Source: Pyropia yezoensis (lineage: Eukaryota; Rhodophyta; Bangiophyceae; Bangiales; Bangiaceae). From it: a stretch of DNA of 64,000 nt. A program made the position numbers and the translations under genes. Below the pieces are notes generated by a model. That model saw only the letters and a list, made by a program, of their open reading frames with translations, was not told where the DNA came from and did no database searches. Positions 10,231-22,214 of this stretch are shown here, piece after piece. Numbering within the stretch: position 1 is the stretch's first letter; each line of letters begins with the position of its first letter. The stretch lies in NCBI GenBank assembly GCA_009829735.1, contig CM020618.1:6198882-6262881 (forward strand). The letters are read 5' to 3'.

Positions 10231-10730
10231 NNNNNNNNNNNNNNNNNNNNNNNNNNNNNNNNNNNNNNNNNNNNNNNNNNNNNNNNNNNNNNNNNNNNNN
10301 NNNNNNNNNNNNNNNNNNNNNNNNNNNNNNNNNNNNNNNNNNNNNNNNNNNNNNNNNNNNNNNNNNNNNNNNNNNNNNNNNNNNNNNNNNNNNNNNNNNN
10401 NNNNNNNNNNNNNNNNNNNNNNNNNNNNNNNNNNNNNNNNNNNNNNNNNNNNNNNNNNNNNNNNNNNNNNNNNNNNNNNNNNNNNNNNNNNNNNNNNNNN
10501 NNNNNNNNNNNNNNNNNNNNNNNNNNNNNNNNNNNNNNNNNNNNNNNNNNNNNNNNNNNNNNNNNNNNNNNNNNNNNNNNNNNNNNNNNNNNNNNNNNNN
10601 NNNNNNNNNNNNNNNNNNNNNNNNNNNNNNNNNNNNNNNNNNNNNNNNNNNNNNNNNNNNNNNNNNNNNNNNNNNNNNNNNNNNNNNNNNNNNNNNNNNN
10701 NNNNNNNNNNNNNNNNNNNNNNNNNNNNNN
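10231..10730. other. assembly gap (500 N)
   Basis: Exactly 500 N, the usual placeholder for a gap of unknown length. It removes the 5' part of the transposase gene that resumes at 10731. Confidence 0.99.
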
Positions 10731-11400
10731 GCCCATCAAGTGCATCGTGAGCGCTGATGAGGTCCACAAGGACGGGTCTACCGACTACCGGCGGTACGGG
10801 TGGGCGCTTCGCGGGAGACGCGATGAGGCTCTCATTGCGGACCCTCGCCAAACCCCCCGCTTTTCTACCATGGCGGCTGTGTCTATTGACGGCGTGGTTG
10901 AGACGCTGACGTGCGCAGTGCCTCCGGCCTACTGCTCCCTGGACTGGGCCTTTTTTATCCACCGCCTGGCTCCCAGTATGGGCATGTGGAACCCAGACCT
11001 GCCGGCTAATCGATGGACCGAGCAGGAGCCGAGGTCGGTGCTGCTCATCGACAATGCGGCTATCCACTCCGACGAGTGCGACGATCTTGCTCGAGAATAC
11101 GGCATCCTCGTCCTGCGCCTGCCCCCCTACTCTCCCGACTTTGCGCCGGTTGAGGGGGTCTTCTCCAATTTGAAGGCGTGGCTCTCGGCGGAGTCGGCGG
11201 ATGACCGGCTGGGCGGCGTGACCATGCCTGACGGTTCCTTGATGGGGAAAAATGTCCGGTTGATGATGGAGGTGGGCCTCGCGAGCATTTCCAGAGAGCA
11301 ATGCGCGGGTCAGTTTGGTCGCGTGTATCGCGAATGGCTGCGACAGGATTTACACGTTGACGGGTTGATGGGAGGGCCTGACGTTATCGCAGAGATGTGA
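10731..11400 (+). CDS. IS630/Tc1-mariner superfamily transposase, 5' part lost in gap
   Basis: The frame is already open when sequence resumes (PIKCIVSADEVHKDG) and ends at TGA 11398-11400, giving about 222 residues. The DDE_3-type fold is visible: the first catalytic position in IVSADEVHK, the second aspartate in SVLLIDNAAIHSDE, then PPYSPDFAPVEGVFSNLK with the glutamate in PVEG, 33 residues after the second aspartate. This spacing and the PPYSPDFAPVE block are characteristic of the superfamily. It would catalyse cut-and-paste transposition at TA targets. The N-terminal DNA-binding part lies in the gap, and no terminal inverted repeat could be paired. The visible part has no internal stop, so it may be a recent copy. 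Confidence 0.85.
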
Positions 11401-11599
11401 AATTGCATTCTTGATGAACACTCACTGGCGGCGCGCACGGATGGGAGTAACCCGGGGCCCATCATAGAAGGGACGATGGGAAAGCGCCCATGGAGCGCAT
11501 CCGCCGGCCGCAGAGGAAAGCACACACGTGTCGGTCGTTGCTACCACCACCGACGACTCTCCACCACCAACCCCCTCGCTCGGCGCGCCCCACTTGCCC

Positions 11600-13640
11600 T
11601 CAAATGAACCCCCCGCGGAAAAAAACAACTGCCGTCGCCCCCCCCTACCACCACGAGGACCAGCGCCCAGCCGGAAGGAGGACCACCGCTCCGCCACGCA
11701 CCACCACCAGGACCCCCACCAGCACCGCCCCACTCTACCCCCCCCCAGAGCAACCCCCCGATCACCCCCGCCCAAATCTCGGCCCCCCCCGACCACAGCG
11801 CGGGTGCCATGACGCAGGCAGGACTCCGGCGTTGCTGCCGCTACCGCCTCCTTGCCGCAGCCACGGCGGGGGTTGTCAATCCCCCGCGACATCCATGGCC
11901 TCCCGCCATGCCTCACGGCGCGACCGGCGTGGACACAGCGGTGGCGGCGGCGTCTGCGAGGGTGGAGTTCGCGGCGAAGGGTGTGCCGGCGGCAGAACAA
12001 AAAAGGACCATCTGTCCCCCACACCACCTCGAGCCCCAGCCCCCAGGCGGTAAACGAACCACCGCACCGCCACACACCGCCAGCAGGCCCCCAACCAGCA
12101 CCCACCACGGTACACCCACAGCATCCCCCGGATCACCCTCCCCCCCAGCCCCGCCGCCCCCCACAACAGCACTGCCACCGTGACGCCGCCGCGACGCCCA
12201 CCTTGCCACTGCTGCCGCTTCCTTGCCGCCACCACCGCGGGGGTCGTCTCTCTCCCGCAACCGCCACGGCCGGCAGCCACGCCCCACCGCGCCACCGGCG
12301 TGGTGGTCGCTGCGGCGGCGGCGGGGGTGGCGGCGGCGGCGGCAGCAAAAAGAGGCCGCGGCCCCCCCCCACCACCACGAGCACCAGCTCCCAGCGGGAA
12401 GAGGACCACCGCACCGCCGCGCACCGCCAGGAGCCCAACCACCAGCACCCCCCACAGCACCCCCCCCCCGGAGCCTCTCCCGCAGCACCCCCCCCCACAG
12501 CCCCGCCACCCCCCACAACAGCACCGCCGCCGTGTCGCCGCCGCGTCGCCGACCTTGCTGCCGCTGCCGCTTTCTTGCCGCCGAGAGGCGCGGGAACGGG
12601 GGGCGGCGCAGGGGCAGGCGCGGGCATTGGAAAGTTCTTCACAGGCCCTTCAATGTTCAACAATGGGACAGAGAAAAACAATGCCAAGGAAAAGAGCACA
12701 AAACAATGCACGTAGAAAAGTGAGGGGTCATGAAAAACGACGGGCTGATGCAAAGAATCAAGAAAGGAAACACAAAGAATCAAAAAACGTCGGCAGCCGC
12801 GGCGCTCACACCAGCTATGAGACAGGAGGACAGTCAAGCGCACCACAGGAGACACACTGGCAGGTAGCACGCCACGTCTGGCGACGCGGCAGGCAGACGC
12901 CATGGGCTTGGCGTGGGCGGATACGGGTAACTGGGCGACGCCGGCCTTGCCGCCGCTGCCGCCTCCGTGCCGCGGCCGCCGCGGGGGTCGTCACCCCCCC
13001 ACGACCTCCGCGGCCGGCAGCCACGCCCCACCGCGCGACCGGCGTGGCGGTGGGGATGGCGGCGGCGGCGGGGGCGGCCGTGGCAAAAAAAAGCTGCCAT
13101 CGCCCCCCCCAACAACCACGAGCGCCGGCACCCAGCCAGAAAGAGGACCATCACACCGTCGCACACCTCCAATGGCCCCCCCACCGGCACCCCGCACAGC
13201 ACACCCCCCCACAGCATCCCCCCAATTACCCCCCCCCACACCCCCGCCCCCCCCCACAACAGCACCGCTGCCGTGACGCCGACGCGACGACGATCTTGAT
13301 TCTGCTGCCGCTGCCTTGCCGCCCCCACCGCGGGGGTTGTCCCTCCCCCGCAACCGCCACGGCCGGCAGCCACGCCCCACCGCGCCACCGGCGTGGTGGT
13401 CGCTGCGGCGGCGGCGGGGGTGGCGGCGGCGGCAAAAAAAAAAAAGCGGCGGCCCCCCCCCACCACCACGAGCACCAGCTCCCAGGCGGGAAGAGGACCA
13501 CCGCACCGCCGCGCACCGCCAGCAGCCCCCCCACCACCACCCGCCACAGCACCCCCCCCTCGCAGCCTCTCCTGCAGCTCCCCCCCCACACAGCCCCGCC
13601 ACCCCCCACAACAGCACCGCCGCCGTGTCGCCGCCGCGTC
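11600..13640 (+). repeat. GC-rich repeat array, about 345-370 bp units
   Basis: Blocks recur in the same order: a C-rich stretch with CACCACGAG..CAG, AGGACCACCGC, CCCCACAACAGCACCGCC, CTTGCCGC..CCACGGCGGGGGT, GCAGCCACGCCCCACCGCG and ACCGGCGTGG. ACCGGCGTGG occurs near 11922, 12293, 13039 and 13387. An unrelated stretch of about 300 bp at 12600-12890 (A-rich, with GAAAAACAATGCC) interrupts the array. Long frames are open on both strands, but they are compositional and none resembles a known family. Confidence 0.75.
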
Positions 13641-13952
13641 GCCGACCTTGCTGCCGCTGCCGCTTTCTTGCCGCCGAGAGTCGCGGGGACGGGGGCGGGT
13701 GCCGCTGCGGAGGATGGGGCGGGGCGATGGAAGCGCGCGGCAACGATGGCGCGTACGACGGTGGGGTGGCAGTGGCCGCAGGCGACGGGATGCCGACGGC
13801 GGTGGGGGGGTACGGGCGGTGACCGGGAGCAGGGAGCTGGAGAGCGAGGGGGTTTTGGTGACGCAAAAAAACCAGGGGGAACATCCTGCAACGTAGCGCA
13901 GCCAAGGCCTCATTGCGTGGGGCGTACACCCTTTTCTCCCGTGCTTTTTTAG

Positions 13953-14177
13953 GCCCGCACGCTGTCGGGCGAGCTCAGTCGGTACGTAGCAGACTACGCC
14001 CCGCGGCATGAAAAGTGTGCTCCACTTTTCCAGGGCCGGCGAACGTTTGGCGCCGGCGTTCTGCTCCAAGTCAGGGCGCTTTGGAAAATCTGGGACCTGG
14101 CTCTCTGTGAGTGCCCAAGACCAGCGTTGGGAAAAGCGTTGGGGACGCTGATCGTTCTTTTTGACAATGAGGGCTGA
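13953..14177 (+). other. exon-like 74-codon open stretch, unassigned
   Basis: After a pyrimidine tract ending TTTTTTAG, a frame is open for 74 codons to TGA 14175-14177. Its composition is balanced, unlike the surrounding GC repeats: it contains ELSRYVADYAPRHEKC and VRALWKIWDLALCECPRP. It looks like a terminal exon or a transposon fragment. No family is recognised and the start is unknown. Confidence 0.25.
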
Positions 14178-17100
14178 CGCGCATCGCGCTTTGAAAAGAT
14201 CAGAGCCTTCGTTGTGCTTTCACCTGAGACACTTCAAAAAAGCACTCAGGAGGCTCCAAAAACACAAAAGTACCGGGGCGGGGGGGGGCGGCGGCCGAGT
14301 GCCCCTGAACGGCAGTGCTGCGTCAGTCGCAGCGCCATGCCCTCGCCTCGCCCCTTTCCCCCTTCCCCCTTCCCCTCTTTCTCCCATCCAGCCCACCGTC
14401 ATGGAGAATTCAAGGGGTAGCAGCGGAGGTACGAGGCTGCTCGTGACCAGTAACAGTGTGCGCCGCCCACTCCAGTGATCACCTGCGACCTGGTGGCCGC
14501 GGGGCGCCGGGCGCAGCATACAGAGTCCGCTGGTGCCGTCTCCGCGTGGCCGCTCCGAGGGCTAATGCCGCTGCCAGTTTAGTATGGTTGTACGCCCGCT
14601 CTGGATGTAGCATGGGGGGGGGGGGTGTCTAATTCTACCGGCGCCACGAGGCAGCAGCACAGAGTCGCCTGGTCAGGCGGCGTGCTCTCATCGCCCGGCA
14701 TTCCCAGACAATCCCTTCGTCACGTGGTCGTCCAGGTGGAAGAAATCCGCGAAGGCAGGCCCTGTCGTGAGGAGCGGGCAAGCTGTGTCACCGTCAAAAG
14801 GGGGGAGGAGAGGACGGAAAGCGGCCGCCAGTCGGCAGCATCTGGCTTTAGGCAGTGGGGGGAGGGGCACAGAGGACCGCAGGGGAGAGCGTTCATTGCC
14901 CTCACCACTCTTGATACTCACAGCGACGGGAGGCGGGGCGGCTTCTCCCGCAGGACCTGCTGGACTGAGGAATGGAGGCGGTGCGCCGCATCGAGGCGAG
15001 GTTTTTCGGGGTCCCCACAGCCAGTTCCAGTAACTTTGATCAACTTTGTCCACCTAGGGGACTCCAGGGGTAAACGGAGAGAGCGGGAAGAGTTTTTTGT
15101 GGGGGCAGGTGGTGAGACGTTGGGAAAAGGGGAAGGGAGGAAGCAAAGCGAAGTGAGCAAAGCGAAGCATCACTGTGTGGAGCTCGCCGTGAAGGCGGCG
15201 ATGGCGGCAGCCGTGTAAAAAAGGCTGTTGGTGTTGCTGGCGGGGTGGAGCACGTGGCAGCGGCGGCGGAGCTGAGGTCGGGCATTGGGTGGCCAGCAAC
15301 GTCGGCGGTGTGCGTGGCGGCCGTAGCGATGGGGAGGCGACCCCTGCGGCATCCCCAGGAACAGCCGTGCCGCGGTGACTGAGATGGAAGCGCAATGCTG
15401 CAACGTATCAAGCGCAGGCTGAGGCGGGGAGCGCCGAGGAGCGAGGGATGCCACTCGAGGCTGGGATTGGCTGGCAAGAAAACTGCATTTTCTGTAAGCA
15501 ATGTGCTGTGACCTGCTGTGAGCTTTTCCCAGCACTCATCATTCTTCAGCAATCGGCCATAGCAACGGCTGTCTGGCATTGCCCAGGTTTCATCCGACGG
15601 GTCGAAGAAAACGACGCCCGACGCAGCGCCCGCAGAGACGGTGACCCAGTGCTGAAGTCGTTCCCTGCTTCCACGCCCTGCACCCCGCAGGATGCGGCCA
15701 TTCCCGTGTCATGGTAGCGGTCGCGGTGCGGATGTGACCCCCTGCCGCGTTCCACCTCTCCCTTCCGCCATACCACCGCCATGTCGCGCTATGTCTTTGT
15801 CCCCCAGCTACTGTTCTTTTTTTCCCTCCCGAGCTGTGTCGGCCTCTCTTTTTGCGACATGGCGTCTGCCCCCACCAGTGGGGCGCGGTGATACGCCAAT
15901 ATGTTGGTACCGTCGTGCAGAAAGAGACACAAGGATAGGTGACGGGGATATTGGTTCCGCACCCGTCGTGTCTCCCCCTTGGCATTCCTTTCCTCCTCCC
16001 CACAACAGTTGTGAACCCCTGCAATGGCTCAGGGAACCAGCGCCGAGCGTGGCGCTGTGCGCTCGCCCCTAATGTCAGGCGCCCGAGCAGTGGAGCAAAA
16101 GGGACTGGAACCCTCCTTGCCACCCGTGACAGACAGTACATGGCCGTCCCTCGCCTGCGGTCCCGACACGGCCGCTGCTTCGAAAGGTGGAGGAGAAGAG
16201 GGGAAGCTCGGTGACCTCCAGAAAGAAAAAAGAAGCAACCTCATATTGGACGGCGGGAGCGGCAGCCACCACAGGCACGTCCCCTTGCCCTGGTAGGCTG
16301 CTCGTATCTCCTGCCAGTGGTGCATCCTCCGCGAGGGGAGAGTCAACGCGAGAGGGCTCCTGCGAGCCATGTAGGCGCCCGCACTGTCCGCACCCGCCGC
16401 TCCCTCTATGGCCATACCCCCGCACGCCAGAGCACACCTCCACGGCACATGCGTGCAGTACTCGAGCGCGTCTCCCTCGGCCCAAGCAAAGGTGAACAAC
16501 AACAATAAGAGACACATCAGCACCGACCACGCATGGTCGAGAACTGTTGGTCAGGGGGGGAAGATCACGCGGGGGAGGAGGGGGGGACGCAGCTGCGAGA
16601 GTGCGGACAGGTGACTACTGAGGCGGTTACGGACGGCGGCGGGTGGCGGATCCACCATCAGTCAGTCCAGGAACACAACAAGGTCAGGGAGTTGGGGGGG
16701 CGTGCGTGCAGTGTGCCGGGCTTCGCGGCCTGTGCGGCGGCTACGTAAGGGGCCCGCCGCCACCCGTCCCGCGCTCGCGGCGCCAATCCCATGACAGGGG
16801 CGCCGCCTTCCACCGGTCGGCGGCCTGCGGGTGGGGCCGACCCGAGGGGGGCCCCGCCCTCCACGTGTTTGGATGGCCCTCGTCGGTCCGCCGCCACTGC
16901 CGGCCGCACGACCGCCCGCAGCACTCGATTCAACCCCCGCCTTGCCGTTAACCTGTGCGGCAGAAGTACTGGACAGCCGAGGCCGGGCGTGACGGCCTGG
17001 CCGCCAGCACGCGGCCTGGCTGTGCTTGTGTGTGAGCGCACGCCCTCGCCGGGGGAGCACCCGGCCTCCCCTGTCCGGTTTTTTCTGGCAAAGATCCTCC

Positions 17101-18990
17101 ACAGATTGCTGGGCCTCGTCTACGCGCCCCTTGAGGGGCTTGAACGTTGTCGCACGACCGTCGCGCGTGCGATTGGCCGGCGCATGCCCTCGTTAGGGTT
17201 TGGTGCCCCCCCGCCGGTGGGGCCGCCCACGCCCCCTTGTGGGGCAAAGGCAAACAGTCAGGCTAGCCGCCCTCCCCCTCCTACCCAGCTCCGACCGCAA
17301 AGTCCCGCCCAACACACCTCCCACCCCCCCTCTTCGTCAAACCTCGCGGGCTGGTCGTCGTGTTGCCGACCGGATTTGCCAATGAGGCGGGCGGTGAGAC
17401 GGGCGGCAGGGACGCGCACCGACCGACGTCGTTTCTTCCCCGCGACTACACGAGAAGAAGGGGGGGTGGGAGCTGTGGGTGTTGCGGGGGGGGGGCGGCC
17501 GGAGATGCACGGCAGCAGGGCGGGCGATGCCATCCGCGCCATACGCGAACGGGATCTTCCTAGGGTGGGAGGCGCGGCCCGACCGCGCCGCCCCCCCCCT
17601 CCTTGCGGCTGCGCGCCCAACGGCCCACACTGATCCAACCCCCCTTCATCCCCCTGCGCACCCTGACAGACCACTTGGCCCGGCTGAGCATCCTAGGGCG
17701 CTCGCTGGGCACCCGGCCCCTCCCCTTCCCGCGCTCAGCCATCAATGTTTCGACGAGCCGGTTTGCAACCAGTGGCCGACTTCCGCTGGTGCGGGGGGGG
17801 GGGGGAGGAGCAGGGGCCAGGCTCCCACCCTGGCGCCCTGTCACTGAAAGTGACCTGGACGCATCAGCCCGCGCCCTGTGGGGCGAGGGGAGGATCCCGC
17901 TATGAACGGACACCCCCTTACCTCTCGCATCGGCGGCGGCCGGCCGTCACGGACTGCCCGCCGCCGCCGCCACCCGTTCCGGCAGTGATTCACTGGCGGC
18001 GGGGCGCGGCGCGCACAGGGCCAGGCGGCACGCCAGGGGGCTCCGCACAGAATCAACGCCAAAAAATCTAGACGGCGGAACCTGTCGGTACCGCCCTTGC
18101 CGACGGGTGACACCCAGGCGGGCCATCAGGGGCGCCCACAGCCACAGGAGCCGACTCCAGTCCGCCTCCCCCCCCCCCTTCCCCTGCTGGCCAGTTGGCA
18201 AGGGTCACATCTAGGTCGTACATCTAGGGGCGCAGTTCGGGGAGAGATGCAGGGCAGGGTCCCGCTCCCCCCCGCCCAGCTGGGCCAGGCTGGGTCTAGC
18301 CGCCACGAGCACGTCGGGCCAAGGACGACCAGACTGCCCCCGCCGTCCGCCGCCCCTCCCCACAGCTGCCTCATGGCACCTTGCTCTTCGCCCTCCAAAG
18401 GCAGTCTGCACCCCCCCATGCACGCACGCAAGCACGCAAGCAGGCACGCGTGGGTCTCCATCCAGCCCGACGCACAGCCCCCGTGTCGACGTACGACCGT
18501 TCGTATTCACTTTGGCCGTGCGGGCTCGTCCACCCCAGCGCCTTCGGTCGCGGGGGGGGTTGCGCGGAAGCCTCTCTCCAGGCCCAGCGAGGCTCCACGG
18601 GTGGGCGTGAAGGGGGCCAGGGAGCTGGGCGCTGGGCGAGCTCCGCGGCGGCCAGTCCAGATAAGGGGAGCCCCCGCCGGGGCGCCCTCCCTCCCGTCCT
18701 CTGCCCCACCCACGGGCGTTCTTCTTCTTGTATCTCTGCTTGCCACCCTCGTTCGCCTCGCCGCCACCTGGGAGATCAGGCCCACGGGAGGCTCCCAGAG
18801 GCCCTTCTCTGGGCGGCGGGAGGGCTGCGATGAGGGCACCTCCCGCGCTCCAACAAGAGAGTAACCGCCACCTTTCCCCGCGCGACGGCCACTGGCAGCC
18901 AGCAAACCACCTTGAGGGCTTGTAACCGCGGCTGAGCGTGTGGGTGCGCGTCTGTCACTGTCCTGGGGGGGGGTTGAAGAAGGGGGGTAT
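14178..18990. other. no recognisable gene
   Basis: Many short overlapping frames on both strands, Arg/Pro/Gly/Ser-rich and without motifs. I see a G run near 14611-14621 and small purine repeats (AAGCAAAGCGAAG) near 15134-15167. Exons of an unrecognised gene cannot be excluded. Confidence 0.5.
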
Positions 18991-19012
18991 ATGATACTAG
19001 CTACTTGCTAGT
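18986..19012 (+). promoter_or_regulatory. TATA-like word and short palindrome upstream of the zinc-ribbon gene
   Basis: GGTATATGAT (from 18986) is followed by ACTAGC-TACTT-GCTAGT (18996-19012, perfect 6-bp arms). It is an AT-rich island in a GC desert about 750 bp before the next convincing ATG. Role as promoter is a guess. Confidence 0.2.
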
Positions 19013-19764
19013 GCGCCCGTCCCTTTCTGTGTGAGAGATTTTGCTCCCCGACGGGTGTGTGCGGTTCCGACGCTGCCCGAGAGGTCTGGCGCCCTCGCTC
19101 CTGCTCCCCCGACCTGCCCACATCTTCTCTTCCTGCAGGGGAGCGCACACCGCCGGTCATGCCCTCCCGAGGGCATTTCGGTGTACGCCGGCTTCCCCCC
19201 CCGCGGAAAGCCGCGGCTCGTCGCGCGCCATGCCCTCGGGGGGCGCGTCGGGGGGGTCTTGCCCGCTACCCCCGCCTTGAGAGGGCCTCTCGGTCAGTGG
19301 CGGCGGAACATTCGTGCCCTCTGGCGACGCGACGAGCTAGAGTGCGGGACTGGGGGAGGGGCATCGGGAGGGCAGATCCTATACCGGCTGGCGCGCACGC
19401 GCCCACCCAGCCCTCTGGCAGCCCCCGGGGTCGCTGGCGTAGAGGAGGGGCCCGCGCGGCCCACATGCTTATCTGTGCGTCGCGCACAGTGTGGATTCCA
19501 TGCGCTGCCGCGCGCCGTTGGGAGGCCGCACTCGCCACGACATCGTCGCTGTGATCGACGTTGTTGCCCTCCCCTTGGTGCTCCTCCCCGTTGCCCGGTG
19601 CCCGCCCCGATCCCGTCGGTGAAGCTCCCCCACATTGCCTACCGCACTGCCCTGGGTGGCACCGTAGTCCCCACGAGGTCCGCCCCCGTACCCCCTCCTC
19701 CTCACACCCTCCTGCCCCGTCCGCTCTCTCACACCCTGCCCGCTTCCAAAGGGATCCCCCCGCC

Positions 19765-21156
19765 ATGGCGGGCGGCGGCGGGGGTGACCACAAGCGCCGC
19801 GCCCTTCCCACGGGCGGCGGCGGCGGCGGCGGCAGCGGTGGGGTGGCGGCCAAGCGCCGGCGCACCGCCACCGCCACCTCCTTCCACCCGACGGCGGCGG
19901 GCCGCCCCGCGACGGGCACGTCGGGCGTCTTTGTCATCTGCGGGCGATGCGGCAAGGCCAACCACATCCGCTGCGCCTACTGCAAGGCGTGCTTCCTGTC
20001 CAAAGTCGATATGGGCGCCGCCGCCGCCGCGGCTGCGGCGTCGACGGCGGCATCCGGTGGCCGGCGCGGTGCCAAGGACGGGGGTGCTCCAAAGACAGAC
20101 GGGGCGCGCGCGCCGGCGGCGACGCGTGGCCCCACCGCCCCCCCCGCTCGTGACTGGCCAGCGCCCAGCCGTCCGTCGCCCCCTTGTGACCGGCCGGCGC
20201 CCGCCCGTCCGTCGCCGCCGTTGGCGTGGGCGCCGCCGTGCGGGGAGGTCGCGGCGGCGCCTAGCTCCTGGGTGCCCCCCCCCCCCCGGTCGTCGTCCCC
20301 CGTGTGGGTGCCGCCGCCGTCGCGCCCCCTGCTGGCTTGCAAGGCAGAGCCGTGGCAGCCGTCCACCCCCCCACGGTGGGGCCCGTCGTCGCGGTTGGCA
20401 CCGCCGCCGCCGGCGCTGCCCCCCTTTGACAGAGGGGCAGCGGCGGGGGATCCAATGATGCTCTCCTCCTCCCCCGTCCTGTCGGCGTGTACCGCGTGGT
20501 CGCCGCCGGTCACACGGACGCACGGGGCCGTGCCCCCCCTGCCGCCCGCATCACCGCCGAGCGCCCACAGCCTGGGGCTCTCTTCGTGGGGGTGGTCGCT
20601 GCGGTTCGCGGCGGAGCTGCCGATCGGGGGCCCCCCCGTGAAGCAGGAGGAGTTGGCCCGCCATCTGGCGTCCCAAGACCCCCCCATCAAGGAGGAGGCG
20701 TGGTGGGCCCCCACGCAGACGGCGGGGGGTGTGGCGACGGCGGCGGTGGACGCGGGCCTGTCGGCCCCGGCCGCCGCCGCCGCCACCGCCGCCGCCGTTG
20801 CCGCCGGCCGCCCCGCCGGCGACGCGGTCGGCGCGGCGGGGGTGCCGCCCCCTGGTGCTGGGTGGACGGCCCCGCGTGTACCGGCCACGGCGCCGTCGGC
20901 GGGAGCCGCGGCGGTGCCGGTGCCGTCGACGGCGGTGTCGCCCGGAACGGCGACCGCCCTTGCGACAGCCGGTAGCGAGGTCGCCCCCGACGAGGCGGCG
21001 ATGTTTGCGTCGTTTGTGGACGCCCTGGCCGACGCCGTCCCCGCCGACCGCGTCGGCGACGCAGTCGGCGGCAGCGGCGGTGGCGGCGGCGGCGGCGGCG
21101 GCAGTAGCAGCAGCAGCCTGTGGGGCCGCGGCGGCACCGCCCGGTGTGGGTGCTAA
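19765..21156 (+). CDS. nuclear-type zinc-ribbon protein with two SUMO-consensus motifs
   Basis: 463 residues in one exon from an ATG in perfect context (CGCCATGG). A basic patch (AAKRRRTATA) at about residues 30-40 could be a nuclear signal. A cysteine cluster at about 57-75 reads ICGRCGKANHIRCAYCKACF, with CX2C-X7-CX2C spacing and an extra Cys, as in small zinc ribbons. The middle is Pro/Ala/Ser-rich disorder. At about residues 293-310 PVKQEE and PIKEEAWW each fit the psi-K-x-E SUMO consensus. The end is Ala-rich, then EVAPDEAAMFASFVDALADAV (possible amphipathic helix), then poly-Gly/Ser. This layout suggests a transcription or chromatin factor, but no family is identified and the role is inference. 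A longer open frame exists 5' of this ATG, but its composition is weaker. Confidence 0.65.
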   Translation: MAGGGGGDHKRRALPTGGGGGGGSGGVAAKRRRTATATSFHPTAAGRPATGTSGVFVICGRCGKANHIRCAYCKACFLSKVDMGAAAAAAAASTAASGGRRGAKDGGAPKTDGARAPAATRGPTAPPARDWPAPSRPSPPCDRPAPARPSPPLAWAPPCGEVAAAPSSWVPPPPRSSSPVWVPPPSRPLLACKAEPWQPSTPPRWGPSSRLAPPPPALPPFDRGAAAGDPMMLSSSPVLSACTAWSPPVTRTHGAVPPLPPASPPSAHSLGLSSWGWSLRFAAELPIGGPPVKQEELARHLASQDPPIKEEAWWAPTQTAGGVATAAVDAGLSAPAAAAATAAAVAAGRPAGDAVGAAGVPPPGAGWTAPRVPATAPSAGAAAVPVPSTAVSPGTATALATAGSEVAPDEAAMFASFVDALADAVPADRVGDAVGGSGGGGGGGGGSSSSSLWGRGGTARCGC

Positions 21157-22151
21157 AATCCCACAGCGGCGGCCGGGAGAGGGGGGAGGACGTGACAGCT
21201 ATGGGAGGCGTGTCTCCCCCCAGGCTCCGTTTTTTGTTTGTGTTCCTTTTAGTGGTGAGAGGATGTGGGCTTCCCCCTGTCTCTGCCTCGTGCGTTTTTT
21301 GTTGCTGCTTTTTAGTTACTTGGAGGGGGGCGCCCACCGACGGCGGGCCCCTTCCCCTCCCCTCCCTGCAAAGAGAATCGATTGACTGCATCTCCTGTTG
21401 CGTCGGGTTGCGGGGTGGGGGTGTTGTCCGCAGCGGGTCCAGGTGGGGTGGGGGGGAGTGCGGGCGGAAGCGCGTCGGCCGGCTGCAGTCGCAGTCGCAG
21501 CGGCGGCGGCGGCGGCGGCCGCGGCGGGTGACACAAGAGCGGCCCCACCCCCCGCTTGCGGCGCCGAATTTTGGCCTGTGGGCAGACGCCCTTCGTCAGT
21601 GGGGGGGAGGGGCAAAGACCCCACCAAGCGACTGCAGACAGAGGTGCCGCCGACGGGTGCCATCGTCACCGGGGGGGGGGGAAAGGGGGGTGGATGGGAA
21701 GCCGAGACTCGCCAAGACCGTAGCCCCCCCCTCCCCGCTCCGCCTCCCCCCCCGGCAAACCCCCATCGCGGCACCACAGTGGCAACTCGCCTCTGTCCTC
21801 GACGCTGGCGTCAACCACGGCAGGTGTGGCGGCAGTCCCCGCGGGGGGCCCCCAGGGCGTGCCGGCTACCCGCCGGCCGTCGCCCTGTGGCGCGGGGGGG
21901 GGGAGCAACCCCGCCGTGTAGGCGGTCATCCCCCTCACCTATTTACGACGGGGCAACGGCCCCCTGCCGCGGGCGCCCTCGGCATTCAGGGCCGTTGCGC
22001 TTGCACGTATTGTACAGTACATACAGTCCCGTACTTGACTCCAGCTCACACCCCATCCGGTCGGGTAGATACGTGCAGTACGGTTGACGGCTGAACGACT
22101 GTACCCAACACACATCTATGTACAGTACAGTACCTGCTACCTATGTATGTA

Positions 22152-22177
22152 CAGTCAATGAGCAAATTTATCCGTAC
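22152..22177 (+). repeat. left terminal inverted repeat of the Tc1/mariner element
   Basis: Starts CAGTCAATGAGC directly after TA and ends CCGTAC. It pairs with 23330-23355 in inverted orientation. Confidence 0.85.
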
Positions 22178-22214
22178 GGCAAGAATCGAGACTCGTGCGG
22201 ACCTTTTTGTACTG

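Noticed and set aside
12834..14069. 411-residue frame on - across the GC-rich repeat array
   Set aside because: Each repeat unit yields the same open shadow; no family resemblance.
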